Shown: in pieces, positions 8,628 through 16,560 of the stretch
How positions within the stretch are numbered: the stretch's first letter is position 1
Layout of the letters: each line of letters begins with the position of its first letter
Origin: Ignavibacteria bacterium
GTDB lineage: Bacteria; Bacteroidota; Ignavibacteria; OLB7
Direction of reading: 5' to 3'
Assembly: GCA_020635205.1 (NCBI GenBank)
Contig: JACKAE010000003.1
Span: forward strand, 620,001 to 684,000
DNA: 64,000 nucleotides
Position numbers and translations under genes: made by a program
Notes under the pieces: model-generated
Database searches by the model: none
What the model saw: the letters and a program-made list of their open reading frames with translations, nothing else
What the model was told of the DNA's origin: nothing

Positions 8628-10493
8628 TTATTCTGATGTAGATGAAAGAATAAACATCTGCTTTTTGCTTTTCAGATACTCCTGACAGAAGTCGAGAAAC
8701 TGCGACTTTGCATCCCCCTCGTAGAGTCCAGAAGCCTGCCAGAGTCGATAGTTCACCAGTGCGCTACCATCTTCAGAGAGGTTAATCGAGGAGGCAAACG
8801 ATGCGTGTGTCTCGTCCCCAAAAGCAACCTGCTTCTCCTCGATTGAAAGCCCTTGCAAATCGAGCACCATCCGCATCTCGATAGTCTCTTGCAGGTTTGT
8901 TGTGATAGGCCAGAGGTCATCCTTCCGCTCTAAAACATCAGCCTCGATTGTCCGAAACGGCATAGCCGGAAGATATTTCTTTGCCGTTGAGGCAATCAGA
9001 AAGTTCGACAAGTCTGCATTGGCCGTGAAGGTCACGAAGTCTTCGCCAACACTATCTCTGGTGAAGTAGTCGAGTGAAATTTTGTAGAGATGTGAGTTCA
9101 ACATGTTCGAGAGCATGTTCTCCAGATCGAGTCCGCGCAGTTCATCCATTGCGTTCATCGCAGCCGAGAAGTAGACGTTCCGCAACGTTACCCGCGCACT
9201 CACATTTTCTGGGTCGCTCAGATTTCCACGCAGCTCAACCTCGATGGCAGCATTCTGGTTTGGCCGTGGCAAGCGCACCATTTGTGGGTTTTTAGGGTCG
9301 AGCACAAGGGCGGTACTCTCCACATCACTGTAGGGCAGATTATCGAACTCGGTATACTTACTTGTGGGGTCGAAGTAGACCCGTTTTGTCCCATCATTCC
9401 AAGAACAGATCACATGGTTGTACTGGTGGATGTAGGTGCTGTTGGCAAACGTAGGGGTGGGGTTTGTTGCCACCAGCGTCATATCAACGTTTATGCCCTC
9501 CTCGGCAGCGAGAGCGGAGATTAAGTAGGCACGATCCTTACAATCTCCATATCCCCGCTGCAATACCAGATCGGGACTGCGGGGAACAATCGCTCCGTAG
9601 TCGTCTTCTTCGGCAATGTACCGGATGTTCGTCCGCACATAGTCGTGAATTGCTTTCAGCTTCTCGCGCGGAGTTGTAGCCCCAACCATTGCCTCTCGAA
9701 CTTTTGCTGAATGTTCGGGAGTAACTGCCGGCTTTTGCTCGAACAGAGTACGATACCAAGCCGTGAACTCCTCGGTGGTAGTTGGTGTGATTGCCTTACC
9801 GTTCTGCGATAGCCTGACTTGGATTGCCGCGTTGAAACCGTTGTAGGGGAAATAGTCAAGTCCTTCCTGTTCTTCAACGTCTTCGAAGATGAGCATCGTC
9901 AACTCGTCGTTTGGATTTTCTACCCGGAAGGGAAGCTCCTCCCGTGAGAAAAACATGTTGAACTCAACCTGTACATCGGAAGGATGTTCGATTTTTAGGA
10001 GGAACTTCTTGACTTTCCCGTTGTTCGGAACATACTGGATAGGGAACCACTCAGCCCCCTTATACTTCATCTCGTATCCATACATCACCGACTCACCCTT
10101 CTTTAGCTGTGGGAAGGCAAGCCACCAGACTTTATTGTCGGCAATGAAAATATCTTCCTGCTCGTGGTAGATGTACGAGATACTCTCCTTGGTCAGCTTT
10201 CCTCCAGGAAATCTTCCGTGAATATCGGAGACCGTAGCATAGAACGGCTCGGGAACAGGGAACACACGTTGCTTGGTGGAACGCTCGGTAAGGTAGTAGA
10301 CCCAGCGTTTTACGTTCGATTCAAGTGAATACGACCCATCTTTTGACTTTACAGTAAATTCAGCATGGTGTTCAATCTCGAAATCGCCGTCAGCGTAAAG
10401 GTAGGAAGAAGCCCAAAGTAAGGACAGGAGGAGGAGAGGAGGATACGTTAGCCACATCCGACACATTGAAGGCCGATCCGTACGATACATCAT
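8628..10493 (-). CDS. DUF3857 and transglutaminase-domain exported protein
   Basis: A protein of about 621 residues with an N-terminal signal sequence (basic MMYRTDRPSMCR, then a hydrophobic run ending ASSYLYA). Residues about 36-220 fit DUF3857. Residues about 240-380 are a transglutaminase-like domain with YGDCKDRAYLISALA (Cys318), YNHVICSW (His360) and FDPTSKYT (Asp375), a complete Cys-His-Asp triad in numbering from ATG 10493. Such proteins are common in Bacteroidota, often as tandem paralogues. Protease- or amidase-like roles in the envelope are assumed but not established. The start is uncertain: TTG 10505, ATG 10493, 10490, 10466 and 10457 are all in frame. I chose 10493 because it keeps a basic n-region before the hydrophobic core. 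It heads a two-gene unit with 6656-8614. Confidence 0.85.
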   Translation of the reverse strand: MMYRTDRPSMCRMWLTYPPLLLLSLLWASSYLYADGDFEIEHHAEFTVKSKDGSYSLESNVKRWVYYLTERSTKQRVFPVPEPFYATVSDIHGRFPGGKLTKESISYIYHEQEDIFIADNKVWWLAFPQLKKGESVMYGYEMKYKGAEWFPIQYVPNNGKVKKFLLKIEHPSDVQVEFNMFFSREELPFRVENPNDELTMLIFEDVEEQEGLDYFPYNGFNAAIQVRLSQNGKAITPTTTEEFTAWYRTLFEQKPAVTPEHSAKVREAMVGATTPREKLKAIHDYVRTNIRYIAEEDDYGAIVPRSPDLVLQRGYGDCKDRAYLISALAAEEGINVDMTLVATNPTPTFANSTYIHQYNHVICSWNDGTKRVYFDPTSKYTEFDNLPYSDVESTALVLDPKNPQMVRLPRPNQNAAIEVELRGNLSDPENVSARVTLRNVYFSAAMNAMDELRGLDLENMLSNMLNSHLYKISLDYFTRDSVGEDFVTFTANADLSNFLIASTAKKYLPAMPFRTIEADVLERKDDLWPITTNLQETIEMRMVLDLQGLSIEEKQVAFGDETHASFASSINLSEDGSALVNYRLWQASGLYEGDAKSQFLDFCQEYLKSKKQMFILSSTSE

Positions 10494-10828
10494 AATCCAA
10501 AGCAACGTGGGTTAGAAGAGGAAATCGTTTTTAGGTTCTGGTATAGAATATACCACTGAATAGTAAATAAGGCGAGAATGGAATCGGACGTTTTTACTCG
10601 TTGGCATAGGGGGAACTACGGCTTATCTCTTTCTTCCATACGGAGTAAATCTTTCGCATTTTTTTGCTCTCTCTCTGCCAATCTCCTCCCTACATTTCAA
10701 CTAACAAGTCCACCAAAGTCCGCAAGTGATCGAAAAAACTTTGTCCCGTTCTATTGAAGATTCCTTCACTCAATCTCATATGATGTAGATTTGCCAATGT
10801 TTGAACCGCAGAAGAGAAAAGGAACCGA
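10494..10828. promoter_or_regulatory. Divergent promoter region
   Basis: These 335 bp separate the minus-strand DUF3857 unit from the plus-strand Ig-like lipoprotein, so both promoters should lie here. No gene is seen. The clearest structure is a palindrome, TGGTATA-GAA-TATACCA, at 10539-10555, about 45 bp upstream of the DUF3857 gene. It is a candidate regulator site. A poly-pyrimidine stretch (TTTTTTTGCTCTCTCTCTG) lies at about 10660-10678. Confidence 0.45.
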
Positions 10829-12532
10829 GTGAGAACCAGCAAACTGACGAATATCATCAAGCACGTTGCTCCGCTGTTGCTTGGAGTGCTTGCCGCCTGT
10901 GCCAGTGGAGAAAACATTCCACCACCGGGAGGCCCTCCCGACAAAGAAGCACCCCAGGTTCGCGAGACGTTCCCGGTGGATGGAGAAGTGAATTTTGATG
11001 GGAAGAAGGTAGAAATCACCTTTAACGAGTACTTGCGAGAATCGGGTGTGAGTGAAGAACTGGTGATTACACCAATTCCAGAACGTCCACCGGAGATTGA
11101 CTGGAGTGGTAAAACTCTGGAAATCAGGTTTCGCGACCCTCTCCTGCCGAATCGAACGTATGCGGTAACCGTTGGGGGAGGTATCACCGATCTCTCAGGT
11201 AATCGCCTCGGCTCTCCTGTCACGCTCCGGTTCTCTACTGGCTCGGTAATTGACAGTGGTAGAATTGCGGGAAGTGTTGCCGGTGCGGAAGGACGAAAAG
11301 CATTTGTCTTCGCGTGGCTAATTCCGGGTGATGTTTCTACCTTCAACGATACTACACAGTTCGATCAAGTTCCCCCCGACATGATTGCTCCGGTAGCCGA
11401 CAATGGCTCGTTCTCTTTAGAGGGGCTTCCCCCCGGACGATATCGACTGGCATCGGTGATCGACGAATTTTTGGATCGTCGCTACTCCCCCGGCGTCGAC
11501 GAATTTGGAGTTGCCATTACTGACTTTGTTATCGAAAGAGGCTCCCCTCCAGTAGAAGGAGTACGGCTCCGCTTGAACCCTGCTCCCCTCGACATAACGC
11601 CGCCGGAACTCTACTCCCTCTATCCAGCAAGCCAAACCCGAACGGATCTAAATTTCAGCGAAGCGATCGACACAGCATCTCTTAGTCCAGATCACTTTCA
11701 GTTGACTGTAAACGGCGGAAGCATTCCAATTCTTCAAGCGTGGAGACAGCCGACGAATCCACTTCGCATCTCTCTTCAGCATGAAGCACTCCCACCAGAT
11801 CAGCCTGCACAGATTCAGGTTACAGGGCTGCACGATACCAACGGAATCACAATCAACGATACCGCTCGAAGCAAGGAGTTTACTACAACTTCAATGCGGG
11901 ACACTCTCCCACCGCAGTTCCGTTCTTCAGTTGTCTACAACGGAACAATCAGAATGACCGACACAATTTTGTTGATGTTCGATAAACTGGTTACTGCCAA
12001 CCAAAGCCGACCGCTTGTTCGCATAGTAGATACAGCAACAGGAAAAGAAGTAGGATATACCGTTCGCCCGGTAGCCCCCGGAATGTTTGCAGCGACTGCA
12101 GAGGACACAACGTTCAACGTTCCCTCAGTACTTCTAAGAATTGATTTGGGTGGGTTCTCTGATAGATCTGGATATCGAGCCGACACTCTCTGGCAAGTGC
12201 CAATTTCGATCAAGCCTCTTCCACAGCGTGGAACGTTGCAGGGAAATTTGATCGACTCGTTGGCTCCCGACATCCCGCACGTGATCGTGCTAACCTCCAC
12301 CGAGGATAAGAGAGAATATCGAATATCGCTGAAGAGAACGGGGAAGTGGGAGATTGCCAATATTCCGGCAGGATACTATCGCCTGAGTGCTTTCCGCGAC
12401 ACCGATGGAAATGGTATTTACGACTACGGCTCGCTCTCCCCCTACCGTCCCGGAGAAGTCTTTACACAGCACTCTGGGAACGTGCAGGTAAGAGCACGTT
12501 GGACAACGACAGACGTTGACGTGGCCTTCTGA
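10829..12532 (+). CDS. Ig-like (SbsA/Big_5-type) domain lipoprotein
   Basis: A 567-residue lipoprotein with a signal ending LAAC at Cys24. It is followed by a Gly/Pro linker (PPPGGPPDKEAP) that is a hallmark of a Bacteroidota/Ignavibacteria family of Ig-like lipoproteins. The first domain (about residues 40-135) reads as an SbsA-type Ig-like fold: FPVDGEVNFDGKKVEITFNEYL through RTYAVTVGGGITDLSGNRL. The central part is beta-rich without a clear domain, and a second bacterial Ig-like stretch begins near PPELYSLYPASQT. The C-terminus (REYRISLKRTGKWEIANIPAGYYRL...FRDTDGNGIYDYG) resembles DUF2141-like carrier-repeat domains. The start is GTG at 10829, supported by AAAGGA six bases upstream. The molecular role is not known. 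Confidence 0.8.
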   Translation: MRTSKLTNIIKHVAPLLLGVLAACASGENIPPPGGPPDKEAPQVRETFPVDGEVNFDGKKVEITFNEYLRESGVSEELVITPIPERPPEIDWSGKTLEIRFRDPLLPNRTYAVTVGGGITDLSGNRLGSPVTLRFSTGSVIDSGRIAGSVAGAEGRKAFVFAWLIPGDVSTFNDTTQFDQVPPDMIAPVADNGSFSLEGLPPGRYRLASVIDEFLDRRYSPGVDEFGVAITDFVIERGSPPVEGVRLRLNPAPLDITPPELYSLYPASQTRTDLNFSEAIDTASLSPDHFQLTVNGGSIPILQAWRQPTNPLRISLQHEALPPDQPAQIQVTGLHDTNGITINDTARSKEFTTTSMRDTLPPQFRSSVVYNGTIRMTDTILLMFDKLVTANQSRPLVRIVDTATGKEVGYTVRPVAPGMFAATAEDTTFNVPSVLLRIDLGGFSDRSGYRADTLWQVPISIKPLPQRGTLQGNLIDSLAPDIPHVIVLTSTEDKREYRISLKRTGKWEIANIPAGYYRLSAFRDTDGNGIYDYGSLSPYRPGEVFTQHSGNVQVRARWTTTDVDVAF

Positions 12533-13037
12533 TGCTTCCCCCCTGAAGAGGAGGCTGACCTGCACCTCCCTTCTGCTCTGTTGATTCATTCTGCCCCTAC
12601 GGGGCGAGAGAAATTTTAATGCTTGGCTTCCGGGGATTGGCATCCCCGGCTATCCGCCACGGCGGATCGGTAGCCCCTTCGGGGCAGTCGAATTGGTGGG
12701 TTTCGATGTGTGGGCTGATATCGAAGTCAACCGTTCGTGAATATCAGAGTGCTCACCAACGAAGCGATATCGAGCCGATCCCGAAGGGAGCAGCGATACG
12801 TGGCCGAGTGGAAAGCCGCAGGCTGCACCCCACGGCCATGATATGCTATTTGAGTCTTCCGCCCTGAAGGGGCGGCTGAGCTGGAGGCATTGAGATCGCC
12901 TCTCTTCCATTCTGCCCCTTCGGGGCGAGGAGAACTACGAATGCTTTGCTTCCGGGGATTGTCATCCCCGGCGCAGATTTTTAAAAACGGTCGAAATGCG
13001 CACGAAATCCGCGATTTTGCGCCTTGTCATTTTTATG
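12533..13037. repeat. Intergenic repeats left of the mobile region
   Basis: No gene is seen. Two copies of a unit of about 62 bp occur at 12589-12650 and 12909-12972. Each contains ATTCTGCCCC(T)(A/T)CGGGGCGAG, then GCTTCCGGGGATTG, and ends in the hairpin CCGGGGAT-4nt-ATCCCCGG (12630-12649 and 12952-12971). Additional short palindromes include ATCCGCCACGGCGGAT at 12652-12667 and AGCCCCTTCGGGGC nearby. The same hairpin and the phrase CTGCTCTGTTGATTC are found again to the right of the mobile region (31040-31059 and about 31350), so this repeat family lay at the site of insertion. Confidence 0.75.
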
Positions 13038-13058
13038 GGTACAACATAGGTCAAACAT
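13038..13058. repeat. Left copy of 21-bp direct repeat (candidate attL)
   Basis: The 21-mer that begins GGTACAACATAGGTCAAACA and ends in T is identical to 30922-30942. Both copies are also preceded by TGTCAT within 15 bp. With an integrase gene just inside the right copy, this is the expected signature of a site-specific recombination event. Confidence 0.8.
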
Positions 13059-13127
13059 TTTCTGGCCTTTATTGGGCTGATATGATCTTAGATGAACGCT
13101 CAAATATAGCTAAGAAAGATCAGGCTT

Positions 13128-14420
13128 TTACCCGGGCTTTCTTGTCCCGTAAACCAGTCGATGTTTATAGTTCTCATCTAACAGATCAAGCTGGCGCATA
13201 CGATAGATAACTGTCGTTTTTGTCGTGCCATAGGTCTTTGCAATATTCCCTGTTATGGTATGGAATGAATCCTGATTGCATCTTTGCTCATCCACATACA
13301 ATGGGCCAGTACGATGTAGACCTAAATCATCTTTCTCCATCATTAGGCGCACACTTAAAGAAACTTTCGGGAGAAGTAAACAGGCTGCAAAATAGTTGGC
13401 TTGCCATTCAAGGCTCCTTACTTTCCCCTGTGTCCTTTCCATGTTAAGCGTTGCATCATCATCCGAGAAGTGTTTATACGAAAACGGTAGTATTTCCAGC
13501 TTGTTATGAAGAAAGTAGTGTCCTATTTCATGGCATAGCACAAAAGCAAATCTATCCGTATTTTTCAATGATATATCGACAAAGATTTTCTTGGATGCAA
13601 GCTCACAGTGCCCAAGGATTTTTCGGTCGTTCGCATCATATCCCAAATCCTCGCCAGTCTCAAAATTTAGGCCAAACATTTCTTCTAAGAATGTCATGAG
13701 CCTATCTAGATTTACGCCGTAACCACGGCTAACATTGCTTTGGTCAACGGCATCTATCAAGCTATCGACAATCTCTTCAATGTACTCCCTTGACAGGTAT
13801 GGAACGTAATCATTGGCATTCTGTATTTCAAGTTTACGTGTATACTTCACAAGTGCCAATAGAAGTTTCCGCTCAATATTTTGATTCCATCTGCGGTGTA
13901 CGTGCGTTTGAATGATAGGATCATTATAAGTTTCCTCGGAAATTATAACTTCGCTAAGCTTATCAAGTTTTCGAGCCTCTTTGACACTGATCCGATGAAG
14001 AATAATATTGAAGGCAATATTGCCACTGACTTCAATAAGCATTATGCCGTATCCTTTCGCCACATTGTACGAACCATCAGAGTAAGGTGATGTTGAAATC
14101 ATGACAGCTTTTGCATTCAGGCCTGTCACTTGTCTGACTTTACTCTCAAATTCTTCTACATCATCAACTGGAACATTTTTACTGGAATAGTCCTTGCATT
14201 CAATGAGCCACAGCATGAGCATGTTTTCCGTATCAGATCGGTATACTTCTATAGATAGATCAAACGTAATAAACCCTTTGCGCTTGTCTGAATAGTATTT
14301 AGGTTTGCGCTTTAACTTGCAGGATGCGGGAATAAGTCCCAGCCTATACCCTTCCAGCTCCTCCTTGATAAGGTCATAGCTGACATCCTCAAAAGCATCC
14401 CCTTTTGCAACGGTATTCAT
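13128..14420 (-). CDS. ImmA/IrrE-family metallopeptidase with N-terminal PD-(D/E)XK-like domain
   Basis: A 430-residue fusion. The C-terminal half has the zinc-protease motif HEIGH at residues 297-301 with the downstream EWQANYFAACLLLP (Glu338 as third ligand), the classic ImmA/IrrE arrangement. The last 40 residues (IAKTYGTTKTTVIYRMRQLDLL) look helix-turn-helix-like. The N-terminal ~150 residues resemble an Mrr-type restriction-endonuclease fold: Asp54 in FDLSIEVY, then LWLIECKDYSS with Glu74-x-Lys76 and a following Gln97. In ICEBs1, ImmA cleaves the XRE repressor ImmR to free the element; two XRE genes 2-3 kb away make a similar role plausible here, but that is inference. The nuclease-like part may instead be a sensor or an effector. 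The stop is about 70 bp from the left repeat. Confidence 0.8.
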   Translation of the reverse strand: MNTVAKGDAFEDVSYDLIKEELEGYRLGLIPASCKLKRKPKYYSDKRKGFITFDLSIEVYRSDTENMLMLWLIECKDYSSKNVPVDDVEEFESKVRQVTGLNAKAVMISTSPYSDGSYNVAKGYGIMLIEVSGNIAFNIILHRISVKEARKLDKLSEVIISEETYNDPIIQTHVHRRWNQNIERKLLLALVKYTRKLEIQNANDYVPYLSREYIEEIVDSLIDAVDQSNVSRGYGVNLDRLMTFLEEMFGLNFETGEDLGYDANDRKILGHCELASKKIFVDISLKNTDRFAFVLCHEIGHYFLHNKLEILPFSYKHFSDDDATLNMERTQGKVRSLEWQANYFAACLLLPKVSLSVRLMMEKDDLGLHRTGPLYVDEQRCNQDSFHTITGNIAKTYGTTKTTVIYRMRQLDLLDENYKHRLVYGTRKPG

Positions 14421-14494
14421 TTCTGACTCCTTCTTTATATAGCAAAAAAAGGACGTAAAAATTTTCCACTCCTCAAAACGAAAATTTGCAACTG

Positions 14495-15802
14495 CTATTC
14501 AGTTTTTTTCTTCCCCGCACGACTGATCGCCGTACTGGCGGCTTGAACAGATTCACGCACAGGGTCGAGATCGAGCCGGGCATAAACGGCAGTGGCTTGG
14601 TGGCTCTTGTGTCCGAGGGATTTTCCGATGATATATTGATTGGCTCCGGCGGCGGCCTGAAAGCTGCCCAGCGTACGGCGCAGATCGTGCAGACGCATAT
14701 CCATGAGACCTGTTGGGAGTTCTATGTTTTGTTCTTCGGCAAGCGTTTGAACAGCCACATAAAGTTTCCGGTTATAGGAGCGGGTTTTGGTCTGTTGCAT
14801 GGCTTGCGCGACAAGTGGGGCAATGTGAGAATGCGCTTGCCAGTATTTGATAGTCGCATTGGTGAGAATGCGCTTCCACGGGTTCTTTGGGTCTGTCAGG
14901 TGACTATCGGTTTTGTCACTGGGAAAGACCCATTTGCGGTTTGTCTGCTTTTGCCGACGTTGTAAAATCTCAAGGGCTTCGATGGAGAGCGCAATCGTCA
15001 GAGGCTCCCCGTTCTTCGTCTCCGGAATACGCCATAGTGCCCGGTCAAGATCAATCTCTGTCCAACGCATCGACAGCACGTTAGTCTTTCTCGCCCCGGT
15101 ATAAAGAGACATGAGGATATAGTCACAAGCCGTCTGGTTTTCTTCCTCGTGCAATGCCTCGAAGAAGAAGGGCAGTTCGCCCGGCCTTAAGAAACGGTCA
15201 CGGGATTTTTCCTTGAATTTCTTGATGCCCTGTGCCGGGTTCCCGCCATCCCAGCCCCATTCTATCGCTTTGTTGAAAATACTGCTAATCCGGGCAAGGA
15301 TTCTGTTCGCCTGATAAAGTCCGCTATCCTTGCCCAGCTTTGTATGAAGCCGCTGGACTTCATTTTTATCTATGGAAGAGGCTTTGCGGTTCAGCCAGTG
15401 GGAGAGGTATTTATGCACTTCCCATTTATCCTGTTCCCATGTCCGCTTGTGTTTCTTGGCATATCTCTCCAAGTACATGTCAAACAGGTCAGCGAAGGTC
15501 ATTTCTTCGCGTAGTTTCCGTTTTTCAAGATTGGGGTTTGTGCCGTTGGAGATCATCGCATGGACTTCTTCCGCTTTTGCACGGGCGTTCTCGATTGACC
15601 AGTCGGCAACGTCTCCGATGGTGTAGCGGATCGGGCGACCGTCCTTTTTACGGTAAACTTTGAAGGTCTTCTTTCCCTTGTCCGTCACCTCAAGGCGCAG
15701 AGCCTTCACCCGCGTATCCTGATAATGATCCCGCGTACCTTCCTTTGCATCGGGCAGGGTTTCAATCGTCTTTTTCGTGAAGTTGATACGGCGGGTTGTC
15801 AT
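14495..15802 (-). CDS. P4-type tyrosine integrase
   Basis: A 435-residue site-specific recombinase. The N-terminus (residues 1-95) is the DUF4102-like arm-binding domain of P4 integrases (LRLEVTDKGKKTFKVYRKKDGRPIRYTIGD), followed by a SAM-like core-binding domain (about 102-190). The catalytic domain has Arg238 in TGARKTN, His372 and Arg375 in LHDLRRT, His398 in LGHKS and Tyr407 in AVYARL, so all key residues are present. Between residues about 312 and 368 there is an extra, mostly helical segment not usual for the family. P4 integrases typically insert into tRNA 3' ends, and a tRNA-Arg 3' fragment lies 164 bp upstream of this start. A 20-bp repeat that recurs beyond the fragment begins three bases before the start codon, so the integrase could bind its own promoter. 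Confidence 0.93.
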   Translation of the reverse strand: MTTRRINFTKKTIETLPDAKEGTRDHYQDTRVKALRLEVTDKGKKTFKVYRKKDGRPIRYTIGDVADWSIENARAKAEEVHAMISNGTNPNLEKRKLREEMTFADLFDMYLERYAKKHKRTWEQDKWEVHKYLSHWLNRKASSIDKNEVQRLHTKLGKDSGLYQANRILARISSIFNKAIEWGWDGGNPAQGIKKFKEKSRDRFLRPGELPFFFEALHEEENQTACDYILMSLYTGARKTNVLSMRWTEIDLDRALWRIPETKNGEPLTIALSIEALEILQRRQKQTNRKWVFPSDKTDSHLTDPKNPWKRILTNATIKYWQAHSHIAPLVAQAMQQTKTRSYNRKLYVAVQTLAEEQNIELPTGLMDMRLHDLRRTLGSFQAAAGANQYIIGKSLGHKSHQATAVYARLDLDPVRESVQAASTAISRAGKKKTE

Positions 15803-15805
15803 TCT

Positions 15806-16079
15806 GGGGCTACTCTGGGGCTACCTTTTTCATCTATTTTGGTTATACATGGTGAAGGTGTCGGGGGTCAAGGGAAAGACAAGACAGCATCTAATGCGCT
15901 GATAAATAAGAGAAAAATAACGTTCGTTAATCTCGGTCAGTTTTATCCATAAACATTGACCGTAAGACTACGGATCAGAAGGTTAGGAGTTCAAATCTTC
16001 TCGGGCGCGCCAATAATTTCAAACACTTAGCTGATCTTCTGGTTTTGAGAATTTCCTTCGGGGCTACTCTGGGGCTACC
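15806..16079. other. attP-like site: tRNA-Arg core between two identical 20-bp arm repeats
   Basis: GGGGCTACTCTGGGGCTACC occurs in the same orientation at 15806-15825 and 16060-16079. Each copy is itself a tandem of GGGGCTAC. The two copies flank a 3' tRNA fragment (15966-16012) by 140 and 47 bp. Arm-type integrase sites on both sides of a tRNA-derived core is how an attP, not an attL or attR, is arranged. The left arm abuts the P4-type integrase start and the right arm lies 68 bp from an XRE gene stop. The rest of the 345-bp gap between these genes (15803-16147) holds nothing else that I recognise. Confidence 0.65.
15966..16012 (+). pseudogene. 3' fragment of tRNA-Arg(ACG), attachment-site core
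   Basis: From GACTACGGATC to the terminal CCA, the 47 nt match the 3' part of bacterial tRNA-Arg(ACG): the anticodon loop CTACGGA, the variable region AAGGTT, a 5-bp T-stem AGGAG/CTTCT (one G-T pair) around the loop TTCAAAT, the acceptor 3' strand CGGGCGC, the discriminator G and an encoded CCA. The expected 5' half (GCGCCCGTAGCTCAG...) is absent; upstream is unrelated AT-rich sequence. It therefore cannot make a tRNA and is best read as the recombination core carried by the P4-type element. Confidence 0.8.
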
Positions 16080-16147
16080 GTATCCAGTAATAGCAGTTAG
16101 CAAGAATCAATGTGAACAAGGTCGTGCTTATGCGGCGGGGGGTCGTC

Positions 16148-16381
16148 TCAATCATTCGTCGTGTTGATTGCTTTTTCGACACGCTGGAGGATGGTGGAAG
16201 GTTTGATGTTGAGGGCTTCGGCGAGGCGGAAGAGTGTGGGGAGTTGCCGCCCGGTTTCCAGTTGCGAGAGGAACGAGCGGTCAATGTCAGTTCTGAACGA
16301 GACTTCCTGCTGGGAAAGACCCCGGTCAATACGAAGCTGTCGTACAACAGCCCCAAAAGCGGAAGCAATATCTTCTTTCAC
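16148..16381 (-). CDS. XRE-family transcriptional regulator
   Basis: A 77-residue protein that is almost entirely a Cro/C1-type helix-turn-helix domain: VVRQLRIDRGLSQQEVSFRT, then DRSFLSQLETGRQLPTLFRLAEAL. Short stand-alone XRE proteins of this kind are typical repressors or activators of mobile elements. A 9-bp-arm palindrome lies 31 bp upstream of its start and is a candidate autoregulatory operator. It stands between the attP-like site and a second XRE gene, both on the minus strand and separated by 179 bp. Confidence 0.88.
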   Translation of the reverse strand: MKEDIASAFGAVVRQLRIDRGLSQQEVSFRTDIDRSFLSQLETGRQLPTLFRLAEALNIKPSTILQRVEKAINTTND

Positions 16382-16412
16382 GGGAGAGAAGGTATTGCTG
16401 GGCGCGGAAAAG

Positions 16413-16436
16413 AATTGTTGGTTATCACCAACAATT
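16413..16436. promoter_or_regulatory. Candidate operator of the XRE regulator
   Basis: A perfect inverted repeat, AATTGTTGG-TTATCA-CCAACAATT, with 9-bp arms and a 6-bp spacer, 31-55 bp upstream of the minus-strand start at 16381. The size, symmetry and place fit a dimeric XRE repressor site that overlaps its own promoter. Binding is inferred. Confidence 0.6.
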
Positions 16437-16560
16437 AGTTATTTTATTGATATGGCTTCACCCAGCTAACTTTTACCCTTCACAAGTGTTTGTGGAAGGT
16501 GCAGGAAGAGGCGTGTTTTCAAACATTGCTCTGTTCATATTGCCGGACAGGGGCGCGATG

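Noticed and set aside
10690..11346. A 218-codon minus-strand open frame opposite the Ig-like lipoprotein gene
   Set aside because: The plus-strand frame has a lipobox, a domain-like sequence and a ribosome-binding site, while the minus frame is Ser/Pro-rich and low-complexity, as expected of a shadow.
15900..16012. A complete tRNA-Arg gene
   Set aside because: Only the 3' 47 nt match. The D arm and the acceptor 5' strand are missing, so it was called a fragment.
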